64,000 bases of DNA from NCBI GenBank assembly GCA_021777565.1, contig JAJYDJ010000003.1, positions 85,208 to 149,207 on the forward strand. The letters run 5' to 3'. The translations under genes and the position numbers were made by a program. The DNA is from a bacterium (GTDB taxonomy: Bacteria; Patescibacteria; Microgenomatia; Levybacterales; UBA12049). The notes under the pieces were generated by a model. The model was not told where the DNA came from and searched no databases. It saw only the letters and a list, made by a program, of their open reading frames with translations. Positions 26,358 through 35,461 of this stretch are shown piece by piece. The first letter of the stretch is position 1. Each line of letters begins with the position of its first letter.

Positions 26358-27188
26358 TCAATACGTATAATACCCCACCAGTAGCCCATTTGTATTATAC
26401 AAAAATGCGCTATCGTGATCATTATTCCAGACCGGATATGCTGCTTGGGGACATGCCCAATAAACATCTTTTGTGGTGTTAGTTCCACATCCCGAGTGAA
26501 TAGTAATTGTTGAACCTGACACCAGGCTGACATCGGGAAAGGTAAAACGATTAGATGAAGAGTTATCTTTCAACAGATAACCCTTGAGCGAGATGGTATT
26601 GGGGCAAATGTTTTGAATTTGGATCCATTCATCATTTCGCGTCTGGCCAGATGTGTTAATCGAGGGGAATGAGAGACACTTCCCTTCTGGCTTACAAAGT
26701 CCTTCCCACATACCTTGGCATTGGGTACGTGCATCATCTTCTGCACTCGTCAAAACTGCTTCATATTTCATGTTTTTTTGCATAAAATCTGTAATCGCCA
26801 TACCATCCTTGACCATTTCTTCATTGACGAACATATCCCCTAAAAACACATAAGCAAGTGTCCGTCCATAGCGATCAGTCTTTTCATTTTCATACTCAAG
26901 GCTGACTGGCTTCCCTTCAACAAGCTTCTTTAACAGGTTCATCGCTTCATCATGATATGACTCCCCTTTTTCTGAGCTATTAATCCCTAAAAAACGTACA
27001 TGTCTTTTATCAGAAAGTATAGCTGTGTCCCCATCAATCACATAGGTGACAGTTAGTGCATTCGTTGTATTGCCAGACAAGACGGTTTTGTGTGGAGTGG
27101 GATGACTTGCGAGAAGTAATAAGACCCCACCTGAGAAAAAAAGGAGTGCACTCGCCAAACTTATAAGCCAGAAACGTTTCAAAAACAT
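26358..27188 (-). CDS. Membrane-anchored thermonuclease (SNase) with C-terminal lamin-tail-like domain
   Basis: The 276-residue protein has a signal/anchor (about 8-28), then a staphylococcal nuclease domain: VTYVIDGDTAIL, VRFLGINSSEKGE, EYENEKTDRYGRTLAYVFLGDMFVNEEMVKDGMA seen in consecutive blocks. The catalytic Arg and Glu equivalents are in the VRFLGI and DRYGRTLAYV blocks. The C-terminal 100 residues look like a lamin-tail (LTD) immunoglobulin fold (NDEWIQIQNICPNTISLKGY, then DSAFLYNTNGLLV). It would cut nucleic acid outside the cell, useful for nucleotide scavenging. It follows the deacetylase by 5 nt. Confidence 0.82.
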   Translation of the reverse strand: MFLKRFWLISLASALLFFSGGVLLLLASHPTPHKTVLSGNTTNALTVTYVIDGDTAILSDKRHVRFLGINSSEKGESYHDEAMNLLKKLVEGKPVSLEYENEKTDRYGRTLAYVFLGDMFVNEEMVKDGMAITDFMQKNMKYEAVLTSAEDDARTQCQGMWEGLCKPEGKCLSFPSINTSGQTRNDEWIQIQNICPNTISLKGYLLKDNSSSNRFTFPDVSLVSGSTITIHSGCGTNTTKDVYWACPQAAYPVWNNDHDSAFLYNTNGLLVGYYTY

Positions 27189-27193
27189 GAGAC

Positions 27194-28129
27194 TTACCAG
27201 GGTTTAAAGGTACTTTGATTGAGCCAATTAAGCAGATCCTGCCCTCTACGAACGCCTGGCCTGAGTCGATACAGAAAGTAACGATTGTCATTACTCTGGA
27301 CAATTCCGGGGATGGTTGACGTAGCAGTGCGGAATCCTACACCTCTGATGACATCAATACTTTGTGCATCAAATGCACCAAATGGATAAGCGAAAGATAC
27401 GACCGGTTTGCCGGTGATAGCTTCCAACACTACCTTACTCTGTGCTGTCTCGGTAGTATCTTCCTGAAGAGATTTCCCTTTGAGCCAGTCATGATGAACA
27501 GTGTGTGCACCAATTTCAATAATGCCACTATCTGACATTTCCCTCACTTGCCACGTATACAGATGGTTGGGGTGATCGAGAAAGCCAGAGATAACATAAT
27601 TAGTTGCCTTCACATTATATTTTTTCAAAATTGGGTAGGCATCAGTATAAAAATCCTGGTATCCGTCATCAAAAGTTAGGGCAACTGATGGGGAGGCAAG
27701 TTTTATCTTGCCATCTAAGACATCTGCGACTTCTGACATCGTCAGGAAGGTATATCCGGCGTTTTTCAACGTCTGTACCTGTGCGTCAAGAGTTGTTGGA
27801 AGCGTATCCAGAGAGACGCGTGTCTTATCATTTTTATCTTGTACATACTCTACGTAGTGATACATAAGAATCGGCAGACGTAAAGAGGCGGAGATAGTTG
27901 CAGACGTATTTTGCGACATTCTCTTTTTTACGTCTGCAGGGATAGAATTCTGATGAATTTCTTTTATTTCACTTCCATTAAGTGATGTATCAATTTGTTT
28001 GACAATATATCTTTGATATAAAAATCCTAAGACAAAAAAGAGTATGAGTGAGACACCAAAAGAGGTAAAGAAAATAAATTTCTTCTTTTCAATTTTTACG
28101 TATTGTGCGGCTTTCTGAACTGACTTCAT
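27194..28129 (-). CDS. Polysaccharide deacetylase (NodB domain), membrane anchored
   Basis: The 311-residue protein has an N-terminal membrane anchor (about 17-40), then LPILMYHYVEY and the NodB domain: ALTFDDGYQDFY (catalytic and metal Asp), IEIGAHTVHHDWL (metal His pair) and FAYPFGAFD. It removes acetyl groups from N-acetylglucosamine-containing polymers at the cell surface, modifying peptidoglycan or exopolysaccharide. It starts 1 nt after the GT39 gene stop in a four-gene minus-strand operon. Confidence 0.9.
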   Translation of the reverse strand: MKSVQKAAQYVKIEKKKFIFFTSFGVSLILFFVLGFLYQRYIVKQIDTSLNGSEIKEIHQNSIPADVKKRMSQNTSATISASLRLPILMYHYVEYVQDKNDKTRVSLDTLPTTLDAQVQTLKNAGYTFLTMSEVADVLDGKIKLASPSVALTFDDGYQDFYTDAYPILKKYNVKATNYVISGFLDHPNHLYTWQVREMSDSGIIEIGAHTVHHDWLKGKSLQEDTTETAQSKVVLEAITGKPVVSFAYPFGAFDAQSIDVIRGVGFRTATSTIPGIVQSNDNRYFLYRLRPGVRRGQDLLNWLNQSTFKPW

Positions 28130-28130
28130 A

Positions 28131-29690
28131 TTATTGTGGACCAGTATAGTGTTTTAGCTTGTATATGTCTACCACTGACAGATGTGTTTTACTGACAATA
28201 TCTGCACGCCCAAATCCTGCGACCTCCCACAAGGAATATCCAAGTGGTGAACATGGCACACTTTCACAAACGATCAGGAGTTGATCCGTCACTGTCCTGC
28301 GCTCTGGATCAACAATTGAATTATCTATTGTCACTGGCGGATGACCCCAGATCGTCAGGTAATATCGGTACGCATAGTCTGAGTTCCCTCCAGTGATGAG
28401 CGCAAAGTTATATGGCTTTCCATTTGTCTCATTCAAGACTTCCTGTGCTATTACTTTTGTCTGTGATACTTGATTATTCGGCGGGTAACGGAAAGGAAGC
28501 TGAAAGATATTTAAAACCAAAATCCCTACGATCACACAAGGGATAAACAAACGGAGCATTCGATTGACATGCCAAAGATAGACAAAAAGACCCGCGCTCA
28601 GCATAATCGAGACCGGGAACAAGAACTCAAAGTAGTATTCATAGATATTTTTTTTGTAAAACCCAAAGCCTACCACGCCAAATGCCAACCACAAAGCAAC
28701 AAAGAGATATTTCAAAAAGGTTTCACGATTTTTCTTTCGCACATCTACCAGAAGAAATAAAAATAAACCTACGGCTGCGCATCCAAGGATGATGCCTGAC
28801 CAATTCCACACAGCAAGCTGCCACTGTGCATAATGGGCAAACTCCACGGGTTCTGGGAATGCAAGAACACCGCGGGTGAAAATGCGAGTGAACACATCAA
28901 CTATCGTTGGGATCATCTGCGCCCCACTCCCTGCATCTTTTGAGTGAAACATGAACGTAATGATATTACGAGTATTCACAAATTGATGTCGAAGTTCAAA
29001 TGCAATAATTGGTGAGATACCGACAGCAAACCCAGCACCAAAGACAAGGTAGGCAACAATTAATTTTTTAATCCACGCCATCAGTGGCCTTGTCCAGAGA
29101 ATATACCCAATAAACGCAATGACAGCGGCCGCGAAAAAGAGGGTAACAAAATGAAGTTCAAAGGTAATTCCATAGAAAAAACCAGCAAGCAGTATCCACT
29201 TTTTATTCTCTTTCTTAATGTAGGAAAATAATGACAAAACAGTCAGTAATACAAAAAATGGAACAACATGTGGGTTCCAAGATGATCTAGAGAATGTTAC
29301 TAAAAGTGATGAGGTCGCATACAAGAAAGCCGCAACAAGGCCAACTGCTGGAGAGAATATATCTTTAACAACTCGATAAAGTAAATAAATTGTCGCTGTG
29401 GCAAAAAGCGCTACCATCGCTGCCGGACCGACCGGATCATAGTGGGCTAGCCATAGAAATGGCGCAATCATGTAGTAGTATATTGGCCCAAAGAAAAAGC
29501 CCCCAACACTCGCAGTCGGACCAAGAAGGGTCAATTTCCCATGTAATATCCCATATGCCACCAGTACATCACGTCCTTCATCGCCAAGAAAGATCTGGTA
29601 TGGACCTATCATGTATAGGCGTAGCACTGCACCGATAAGTAAAATGGCACACAAAAGAACCGTATGGATATGTTTGGAAAGAAAGCTCAT
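28131..29690 (-). CDS. Polytopic glycosyltransferase, GT39/ArnT-like
   Basis: About 519 residues with roughly ten to twelve membrane segments. The first extracytoplasmic loop has FLGDEGRDVLVAYGIL, the acidic motif at which GT39/ArnT-type enzymes bind the polyprenyl-phosphate sugar. It transfers sugars from a lipid carrier to an envelope acceptor. The ATG at 29690 lies 2 nt after the stop of the GT2-GtrA gene; a longer frame to 29723 would overlap it. The adjacent DPM1-like GT2 could supply the polyprenyl-phosphate sugar donor. Confidence 0.82.
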   Translation of the reverse strand: MSFLSKHIHTVLLCAILLIGAVLRLYMIGPYQIFLGDEGRDVLVAYGILHGKLTLLGPTASVGGFFFGPIYYYMIAPFLWLAHYDPVGPAAMVALFATATIYLLYRVVKDIFSPAVGLVAAFLYATSSLLVTFSRSSWNPHVVPFFVLLTVLSLFSYIKKENKKWILLAGFFYGITFELHFVTLFFAAAVIAFIGYILWTRPLMAWIKKLIVAYLVFGAGFAVGISPIIAFELRHQFVNTRNIITFMFHSKDAGSGAQMIPTIVDVFTRIFTRGVLAFPEPVEFAHYAQWQLAVWNWSGIILGCAAVGLFLFLLVDVRKKNRETFLKYLFVALWLAFGVVGFGFYKKNIYEYYFEFLFPVSIMLSAGLFVYLWHVNRMLRLFIPCVIVGILVLNIFQLPFRYPPNNQVSQTKVIAQEVLNETNGKPYNFALITGGNSDYAYRYYLTIWGHPPVTIDNSIVDPERRTVTDQLLIVCESVPCSPLGYSLWEVAGFGRADIVSKTHLSVVDIYKLKHYTGPQ

Positions 29691-29692
29691 GA

Positions 29693-30868
29693 CTATTTTT
29701 TCTTCAAATGTTGGGTCTTCCAAATAAACTTATTATAGATAATGTAATTCATTGGAATGACGACCAAGATAATTGTTGGGAAGAGAATAAGGATTCGTGT
29801 TGCAACAGAGTAGCCCAATAGATGCATTTGTACTCCAAAAACTTGTTCAGCAATCCATACCGCAACCACTTGCACCACCACTGCTCCTATGGAAGTAAAG
29901 TTGAACTTCACCAGTTTGACGAAAACATTGGAACTCCCCTCTGTATGTTGTGCATCTGAGAATGTCCACACATGATTCCATAAAAAATTAGAGAGAATCG
30001 CTGTCTCAGCACCAATTCCTACTGCCCATGCATGAGGTGCATGTAAGGCAACTGATCCTTCCTGTGCTACAAGCTGGACGATAAACCCCGTACCTCCGAC
30101 AACTAAAAATTTAATAATACGTTCCCAATCTCTCCAGGCAAGCATGCACACGACATACAAAGACTCAAATTGCTCTGTTTTATTGATTTTACTGACTCCA
30201 ACTTCCCTTTCAAGGAAATTGACAGGAATCTCTTTCACCTTAGCTCCTGCTTTGTATGCATCATGAAGGATCTGCATTTTGTAGGCAAATTGCTTGGAAA
30301 GCATATGATCCAAATCAATTTTTTTAAGTATCGATGTTCTTGTCAGCTTAAGACCAGCAGTAATGTCATGAATATCAAATTTGAGCCACATAATGCGAGC
30401 AAACATGCCACCAAACCGACTGAGGATCTTTCTATCTAGACCCCAGTTCTCAGGGACCGAACCACCTTTGACGTACCTACTCCCAATAACATAATCATAG
30501 CCTTTGTCCATCTCTGCAATTAGTCGAGGGATATCATGCGGGTTATGCTGAAAATCACAGTCAAATTCAATGACTGCATAGGCATCCATTTCATTCATGG
30601 CATGCTTCATCGCACGAACATATGCAGCACCGAGTCCTTCTTTCTTCCCCATCAAAAGCTCAATGTTTTTGAACTTTTTCATTTTTTCTTTAATAATATC
30701 TGCAGTACCATCAGGGGAGGTATCATCAGCGAAAAGAATAACCATTTCATGGTTGGTTATCTGGGGAAAGATTTCATCTTCAAGTACATCGACCATACGA
30801 CCGACATTTTCTTTTTCATTATACGTAGGAATGATAACTACTACTTTTGTTTTTTCTTCTTTCACCAT
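29693..30868 (-). CDS. DPM1-like family 2 glycosyltransferase fused to a GtrA domain
   Basis: The 391-residue protein has a GT2 domain (VVIIPTYNEKENV, then ILFADDTSPDGTADI and the VIEFDCDFQHNP metal site) resembling dolichol-phosphate mannosyltransferase. From about residue 255 it has a GtrA-like four-helix membrane domain (IIKFLVVGGTGFIVQL, then FLWNHVWTFSD). It likely makes a polyprenyl-phosphate-linked sugar and helps flip it for the GT39 encoded next. A minus-strand TATACT (30875-30880) ends 6 nt before the ATG, so the operon transcript is probably leaderless. Confidence 0.9.
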   Translation of the reverse strand: MVKEEKTKVVVIIPTYNEKENVGRMVDVLEDEIFPQITNHEMVILFADDTSPDGTADIIKEKMKKFKNIELLMGKKEGLGAAYVRAMKHAMNEMDAYAVIEFDCDFQHNPHDIPRLIAEMDKGYDYVIGSRYVKGGSVPENWGLDRKILSRFGGMFARIMWLKFDIHDITAGLKLTRTSILKKIDLDHMLSKQFAYKMQILHDAYKAGAKVKEIPVNFLEREVGVSKINKTEQFESLYVVCMLAWRDWERIIKFLVVGGTGFIVQLVAQEGSVALHAPHAWAVGIGAETAILSNFLWNHVWTFSDAQHTEGSSNVFVKLVKFNFTSIGAVVVQVVAVWIAEQVFGVQMHLLGYSVATRILILFPTIILVVIPMNYIIYNKFIWKTQHLKKK

Positions 30869-30900
30869 ATAAAAAGTATATCAGGATTTTTATCAAGTTA

Positions 30901-32310
30901 CTATTCTTTTGTCCCTCGCATGTAAATAGCTTGCCATGGTCGATAATTACTCACAAATGTATCCTGGGCCAATACATCATTTCCTCGTGTCACGGTACGT
31001 GAGAAGCTCACGTGAGCACCCCACGCAGAGAAATCCACCTGTTTAAGAACGCCTTTTGCAAGGGTTGGGTCATCAACATACAAATCTGGGGGTGGTGGTG
31101 CCTGTCCTGTTACCACGGGGGTTGTCATAGAGACTTTTCTGCCATCACTTGTTCCATACATATCAAACGTAAGGCGCATATTTGTTGTATCTGCAGTTGC
31201 TTGAATAAGAATCCAGTGGCCGGTATTATTGGTGAATTTAAGGTCAACGGTAGGCACATTGACTGCCGCATCGATTCCAGGTGGCCCATCTTCCTCATAA
31301 TACCCAACTCGATAGTCATGTGGATGGCGTTCATTAATCGGAAGTCCTGCATCAAGTGCCGCACGGAAAAGTGTGGTTGAGACCTGACATACGCCCCCTC
31401 CATCACCCAAAATTGTTCTTCCTCCCGAGATTACATATGCTTGCTGATATCCCGTTTGTGCTGAAATATCACCCACTGTCTTTGCAAAAGAGAACTCCTC
31501 ACCAGGAGCGATGAGCACACCATTCAGCTTACTCGTCGCTAGAGAGATATTGTAAATGCGATTAGGAATTGAGTGGTAATACAGAGAAGTGCCATGGCCA
31601 ATGAGTTCTTTAATACCAAGGTTATTTGCGCCATCCGTGCTTACTCGCGGTTTAATCACTTTTACTGGAATATCAATGTGTATTGGTTCTGTGCTTTTCA
31701 TCATGAGCCTCCCTACTAACTGATTCTCAAGAGTTGTTCTCAGCGCATCAATATCCACATCCTGCCCATCTTTGGAAAGTTGGAAGGCAGTCACTTTATT
31801 GTTGCTAAAGGTAAACAGTCCATCCACAGGATCTTTTTTTACCGTCGCAGAGAAGGACGCAACGATATCCCGCAGCGCATCGTCACTATAGCTATAGGAA
31901 GCTGGTAGGTTAATACCGTACATATAACTTCCGACAATCTGTGAGATATTAGAGACAAGCGATGGAGAGCGTCCAAGGACATATGCTTGATCAGCCAACA
32001 AGTCAGCATTGTAGCCAAACTGAAGTTGCTGAGCAGATACAGTAGCAACTTGATTCTGATATGAAAAAGTGATTTGGGTTTGGGCAATGGAGGTGTTTTG
32101 CCCTATGAGATACTCTTTTACTTGCTGCTGCGTTTTACCCCCAACATCATGACCTACGACATGAATACCTGGGTACACATAATTCCCATATATTTGTTGA
32201 AAAATAATGATAATAAAGCTAAGTGAGAAGAAAAGACCTAGACTTGCTCCAACAATAAACCAGAATACACTTTTTCCTACATGCTTCGCTTTCTGTTTCA
32301 TTGCCGACAT
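30901..32310 (-). CDS. VanW family protein with peptidoglycan-binding-like repeats
   Basis: The 469-residue protein has an N-terminal membrane anchor (about 15-40), a YPGIHVVGHDVGGKT segment typical of PG_binding_4 domains, then a VanW domain with PGEEFSFAKTVGDISAQTGY and GGGVCQVSTTLFRAALDAGLPINERHPH read in two blocks. A C-terminal G5-like domain follows. VanW proteins sit on the envelope of Gram-positive and CPR cells with unknown biochemical role. It shares a short intergenic space with the divergent solute-binding gene; the two -10 boxes overlap. Confidence 0.9.
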   Translation of the reverse strand: MSAMKQKAKHVGKSVFWFIVGASLGLFFSLSFIIIIFQQIYGNYVYPGIHVVGHDVGGKTQQQVKEYLIGQNTSIAQTQITFSYQNQVATVSAQQLQFGYNADLLADQAYVLGRSPSLVSNISQIVGSYMYGINLPASYSYSDDALRDIVASFSATVKKDPVDGLFTFSNNKVTAFQLSKDGQDVDIDALRTTLENQLVGRLMMKSTEPIHIDIPVKVIKPRVSTDGANNLGIKELIGHGTSLYYHSIPNRIYNISLATSKLNGVLIAPGEEFSFAKTVGDISAQTGYQQAYVISGGRTILGDGGGVCQVSTTLFRAALDAGLPINERHPHDYRVGYYEEDGPPGIDAAVNVPTVDLKFTNNTGHWILIQATADTTNMRLTFDMYGTSDGRKVSMTTPVVTGQAPPPPDLYVDDPTLAKGVLKQVDFSAWGAHVSFSRTVTRGNDVLAQDTFVSNYRPWQAIYMRGTKE

Positions 32311-32338
32311 ACATTGTATAGTATATCATTATACGTAT

Positions 32339-33910
32339 ATGGATCCATTGCAAACAATGCCAGGGCAAACTACTCCATCAGTTCCACCAATTGATTCTCT
32401 CAACCCTGTCCCACCAGCACCTGCAGATATGAATCCCCAGACTGCTCCGACTGTGCCTCCAACAAATCCTGCTGCGGCAACACCTCTCACCTCAACAGAG
32501 ATTCCTTTATCCACACTGCCTCAAACATTTGGGGCTCAGTCGCCTTTCGCAAACAATCCAGCTGGTACGCCACCACCTGCCATGCCATCCCATCCTATGC
32601 TTGAAGAAGAACATTCTGGGATGCCAATTTTCATTAAGATTGCAGCGGTTCTGTTGGTCGTCTTTGCTGTAATAGCACTGGTTTTATTCCTCTTTTCGAT
32701 GAGAAAAGCAAGCAGCGATACACAAAAGGTAACACTTACCTACTGGGGGCTGTGGGAAGACAAGAGCGTGATGGCAAATGTATTAAATGATTTTACCAAA
32801 CAACACCCGAATATCACTGTCGACTATATACAACAAGACCCAAAACAATATACAGAGAGACTTATTACCAGAATTCAGGGAGGCAATGGTCCTGATGTAT
32901 TTAGATTCCACAACACATGGCTGCCATTTCTCCAGCCACTCATGACGCCTCTGAGTAAAGAAACTATTTCGCCGCAGGATTTCAATACCAATTATTATCC
33001 GGTTATTCGTTCTGACTTGAGTAAAAATGGAGCCATTTATGGAGTTCCTCTTGAGATCGACACCTTGGCGATGTTTGTCAACACTGACCTTCTCAAGAAA
33101 GCCGGTGTATCAGTCCCTACGACCTGGAATGATTTTGTCACTGATGCGCGCACCCTTACTGTCGTAGATGCTAATGGCAAAATCCAAACGGCAGGGGCTG
33201 CTATAGGGACCTATGACAATGTCACCCACGCGCCAGACATTCTTTCCATGCTTTTTGTACAAAGTGGCGTTAACCCAATCAACTTCTCTCAAAATGCACA
33301 GAATGCCGGAGACGCACTTTCTTTCTATACGTCATTTGCTCTTGGAAAGACTGCGGTCTGGGATAGTTCGCAAGAGCAGGCATGGAGTATGTTCGCCAAA
33401 GGTAAGGTTGCTATTTATTTCGGATACTCATGGGACGTGTTCCAAATTAAAGCAGTTAACCCCACCTTGCCATTTGCAGTATATCCAGTCCCACACTTAC
33501 CGGGTAGCAAAGCAACCATTGCGAGTTATTGGGCAGAAGGCATTTCAAACAAAAGTACTCATCAACAAGAAGCACAATTACTTTTGGCATATCTCAGTAA
33601 GAAAGAGACACTGCAAAAGTTGTACACGGAAGAGTCAAAGGTTCGTCTTTTTGGGGAGCCATATCCACGAATTGATTTAGCAAGTACAGTGAAGGACAAT
33701 CCTTATATTGCTCCTTTCCTCGCTGCTGCACCAGATGCAGTATCTTCCTACTTCGTTGGCAACACCTATGACTCGGCTGTGAACATTCCATTGGATAATT
33801 ACCTCGGAGATGCAGTGAGATCAGTGCTCAGTAACACCTCAGCTCAGACAGCCATTACGACCCTCTCACAAGGGACTGCCCAAGTCCTTTCAAGATATGG
33901 CATTAAGTAG
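32339..33910 (+). CDS. Membrane-anchored extracellular solute-binding protein (family 1)
   Basis: The 523-residue protein has a Pro/Thr-rich cytoplasmic N-terminus of about 95 residues, one membrane segment (near 98-121), then a family 1 solute-binding fold: TLTYWGLWEDKSVM, GGNGPDVFRFHNTWLPFL, YGVPLEIDTLAMFVNTDLLKKAG. It probably binds a sugar or oligosaccharide. There is no lipobox and no ABC permease or ATPase gene nearby, so it may be a receptor or work with a distant transporter. I start at 32339 because the longer frame begins inside the divergent VanW gene. Confidence 0.85.
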   Translation: MDPLQTMPGQTTPSVPPIDSLNPVPPAPADMNPQTAPTVPPTNPAAATPLTSTEIPLSTLPQTFGAQSPFANNPAGTPPPAMPSHPMLEEEHSGMPIFIKIAAVLLVVFAVIALVLFLFSMRKASSDTQKVTLTYWGLWEDKSVMANVLNDFTKQHPNITVDYIQQDPKQYTERLITRIQGGNGPDVFRFHNTWLPFLQPLMTPLSKETISPQDFNTNYYPVIRSDLSKNGAIYGVPLEIDTLAMFVNTDLLKKAGVSVPTTWNDFVTDARTLTVVDANGKIQTAGAAIGTYDNVTHAPDILSMLFVQSGVNPINFSQNAQNAGDALSFYTSFALGKTAVWDSSQEQAWSMFAKGKVAIYFGYSWDVFQIKAVNPTLPFAVYPVPHLPGSKATIASYWAEGISNKSTHQQEAQLLLAYLSKKETLQKLYTEESKVRLFGEPYPRIDLASTVKDNPYIAPFLAAAPDAVSSYFVGNTYDSAVNIPLDNYLGDAVRSVLSNTSAQTAITTLSQGTAQVLSRYGIK

Positions 33911-34775
33911 TCTTGAGTCTTCCATCCTTGCAACAGTAGCCTATGCAGATGTGTTTTCATTTCCACTATCTGAGGCTGAGCTCTGGTACTATTTCTATCC
34001 AGTCCAAGCCTGCAGGCTGAATAAAACACTTTTCCGCCAGTCTCTCACTCATTTGATCGAAAGAAAATATCTACGCCAAGAATCTGGATACATCACGTTC
34101 TATAATCAGACTAAATCGCTGGTCAATCGAGAGAAATCAGAAAAATATACGCAAGCAAAAGTGTCTTTTTCGAAATTTTATGCATCCATTCTTTTTTGCA
34201 TCCCCTCCATTTTATTCATTGGTATCTCTGGATCTGTGGCTGCACATAATGCAGTGCGAGATGATGATATTGATTTCATTATTATTTGTGAACAAGGGAC
34301 GATTTGGGCGACACGTTTCCTAGTATATTTTGTACTCAAATTACTCAACTCAAAGAGAAAAAGAAACGAAGACAATCCAAACAACAAAATTTGCACAAAT
34401 TTTTTTATCACTAATCGATCACTTTCTATGTCCAAAAATAGACGAAATATTTACACAGCTCATGAAATAGCTAATATACTCCCCCTATTTGATCGCAATA
34501 ATACCTATCAGCAATTTTGGGCTAACAATGCATGGGTACACGAATTCCTTCCTCATGTAAAAAATGTCGTCATAGAAACCGACCGGAGACGAAACGCTAC
34601 AACACGTGCCCTCTTACGTCTTCTTAACCCAATTGTGAAATACCCTCAGATTTGGTACATGCATCCACACCTTACGAACGAAACGATAACTGATGATATG
34701 CTAGCGTTTCATCCTCGTGACGCAATGTCTGATACATTGAAAGCCTTCAACAAGATACTCACCCAATTGCATTGA
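33897..34775 (+). CDS. Winged-helix plus nucleotidyltransferase-like protein
   Basis: The 292-residue protein starts with a helix-turn-helix-like region (about 1-70; SSLESSILATVAYADVF), followed by a nucleotidyltransferase core FIGISGSVAAHNAVRDDDIDFIII, which has the GS and D-x-D metal motif, and a C-terminal helical region. This architecture is common in Patescibacteria and unassigned. The ATG at 33897 overlaps the previous gene by 14 nt in another frame, so both are likely on one transcript. No partner toxin or antitoxin gene is evident. Confidence 0.65.
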   Translation: MALSSLESSILATVAYADVFSFPLSEAELWYYFYPVQACRLNKTLFRQSLTHLIERKYLRQESGYITFYNQTKSLVNREKSEKYTQAKVSFSKFYASILFCIPSILFIGISGSVAAHNAVRDDDIDFIIICEQGTIWATRFLVYFVLKLLNSKRKRNEDNPNNKICTNFFITNRSLSMSKNRRNIYTAHEIANILPLFDRNNTYQQFWANNAWVHEFLPHVKNVVIETDRRRNATTRALLRLLNPIVKYPQIWYMHPHLTNETITDDMLAFHPRDAMSDTLKAFNKILTQLH

Positions 34776-34797
34776 CTGCAGACTGTATTGTGACATA

Positions 34798-34816
34798 GAC
34801 CACATATATTGTGGTC
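34798..34816. repeat. Perfect 19-bp hairpin/palindrome
   Basis: GACCACA (34798-34804) and TGTGGTC (34810-34816) flank TATAT. There is no T-run on either side, so it is not an ordinary terminator. It could mark the 3' end of the upstream mRNA or bind a protein. Confidence 0.4.
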
Positions 34817-34884
34817 GGCAAAACAACAACAATTATTCTATTTAGGTTGATATGACAGCACAAACCCACAATTACTAGAGGTTA

Positions 34885-34913
34885 TTGACAAATCCTGATA
34901 AGTTGTCTAACAT
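34885..34913 (+). promoter_or_regulatory. Sigma70-type promoter of greA
   Basis: TTGACA (34885-34890), a 17-nt spacer and TAACAT (34908-34913). The predicted start near 34920 gives a leader of about 42 nt. Confidence 0.7.
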
Positions 34914-34925
34914 GCGTTAAGTAAC

Positions 34926-34961
34926 TTCCCAGACCTAGTGTGTTGGGAATTTATTTTTTTT
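34926..34961 (+). terminator. greA: Terminator-like hairpin in the greA leader
   Basis: TTCCCA (34926-34931) pairs with TGGGAA (34944-34949) and is followed by a T-rich run with eight Ts (34954-34961) that ends at the base before the greA ATG. It starts only about 6 nt after the predicted transcription start, so it could abort most transcripts before the gene. Confidence 0.6.
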
Positions 34962-35432
34962 ATGCAACCTAAGAAAATTTATGTAACAAAAGAAGGACTC
35001 GCAGACCTGCAAAAGGAATACGATGACTTAACTAAGAAAAAGCGCCCAGAACTTCTGGAAGCTCTTTCAAGTGCTCGTGCAGAAGGCGATCTCTCTGAGA
35101 ACGCTGAGTACCAAGCTGCTAAGCAGGACCTCGCATTCATTGATGGTCGCATTGATGAACTCGAAGAGATGCTCAAGCAGGCTGAAATTATTGTAGAAGA
35201 CAAGAAGAGTGGCAACAAAGTTGTAGAGCTTGGTTCTGAGGTAACAGTAAAAATTGGTGCAAAAGAGCATGTGTACAAACTCGTTGGGGAATGGGAAGCA
35301 GCTCCTGCAGAAAAAAAGATTTCACATGAATCTCCTCTGGGGAAGGCTCTCCTTGGCAAAGTAGTTGGCGATACTATCGAAGTAGATGCGCCAGCAGGAA
35401 AAGTGGCATACACTATCGTTGCTATTGCATAA
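34962..35432 (+). CDS. greA: Transcription elongation factor GreA
   Basis: The 156-residue protein has the GreA coiled-coil N-terminal domain (YVTKEGLADLQKEYDDL, then SARAEGDLSENAEYQAAKQDLAFIDGRI in two blocks, with the acidic DLSENAEY loop tip) and the C-terminal FKBP-like domain ending GKVAYTIVAI. It rescues backtracked RNA polymerase by stimulating transcript cleavage. I use the ATG at 34962; the in-frame GTG at 34938 would add residues encoded by the leader hairpin. The gene has its own promoter and a terminator-like leader. Confidence 0.96.
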   Translation: MQPKKIYVTKEGLADLQKEYDDLTKKKRPELLEALSSARAEGDLSENAEYQAAKQDLAFIDGRIDELEEMLKQAEIIVEDKKSGNKVVELGSEVTVKIGAKEHVYKLVGEWEAAPAEKKISHESPLGKALLGKVVGDTIEVDAPAGKVAYTIVAIA

Positions 35433-35461
35433 ACTCTCCTCCTATCGCGTATCATACAGAT

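Noticed and set aside
34938..34961. Longer greA start at GTG 34938
   Set aside because: It would translate the terminator-like hairpin and U-tract; GreA proteins start close to the YVTKEG block.
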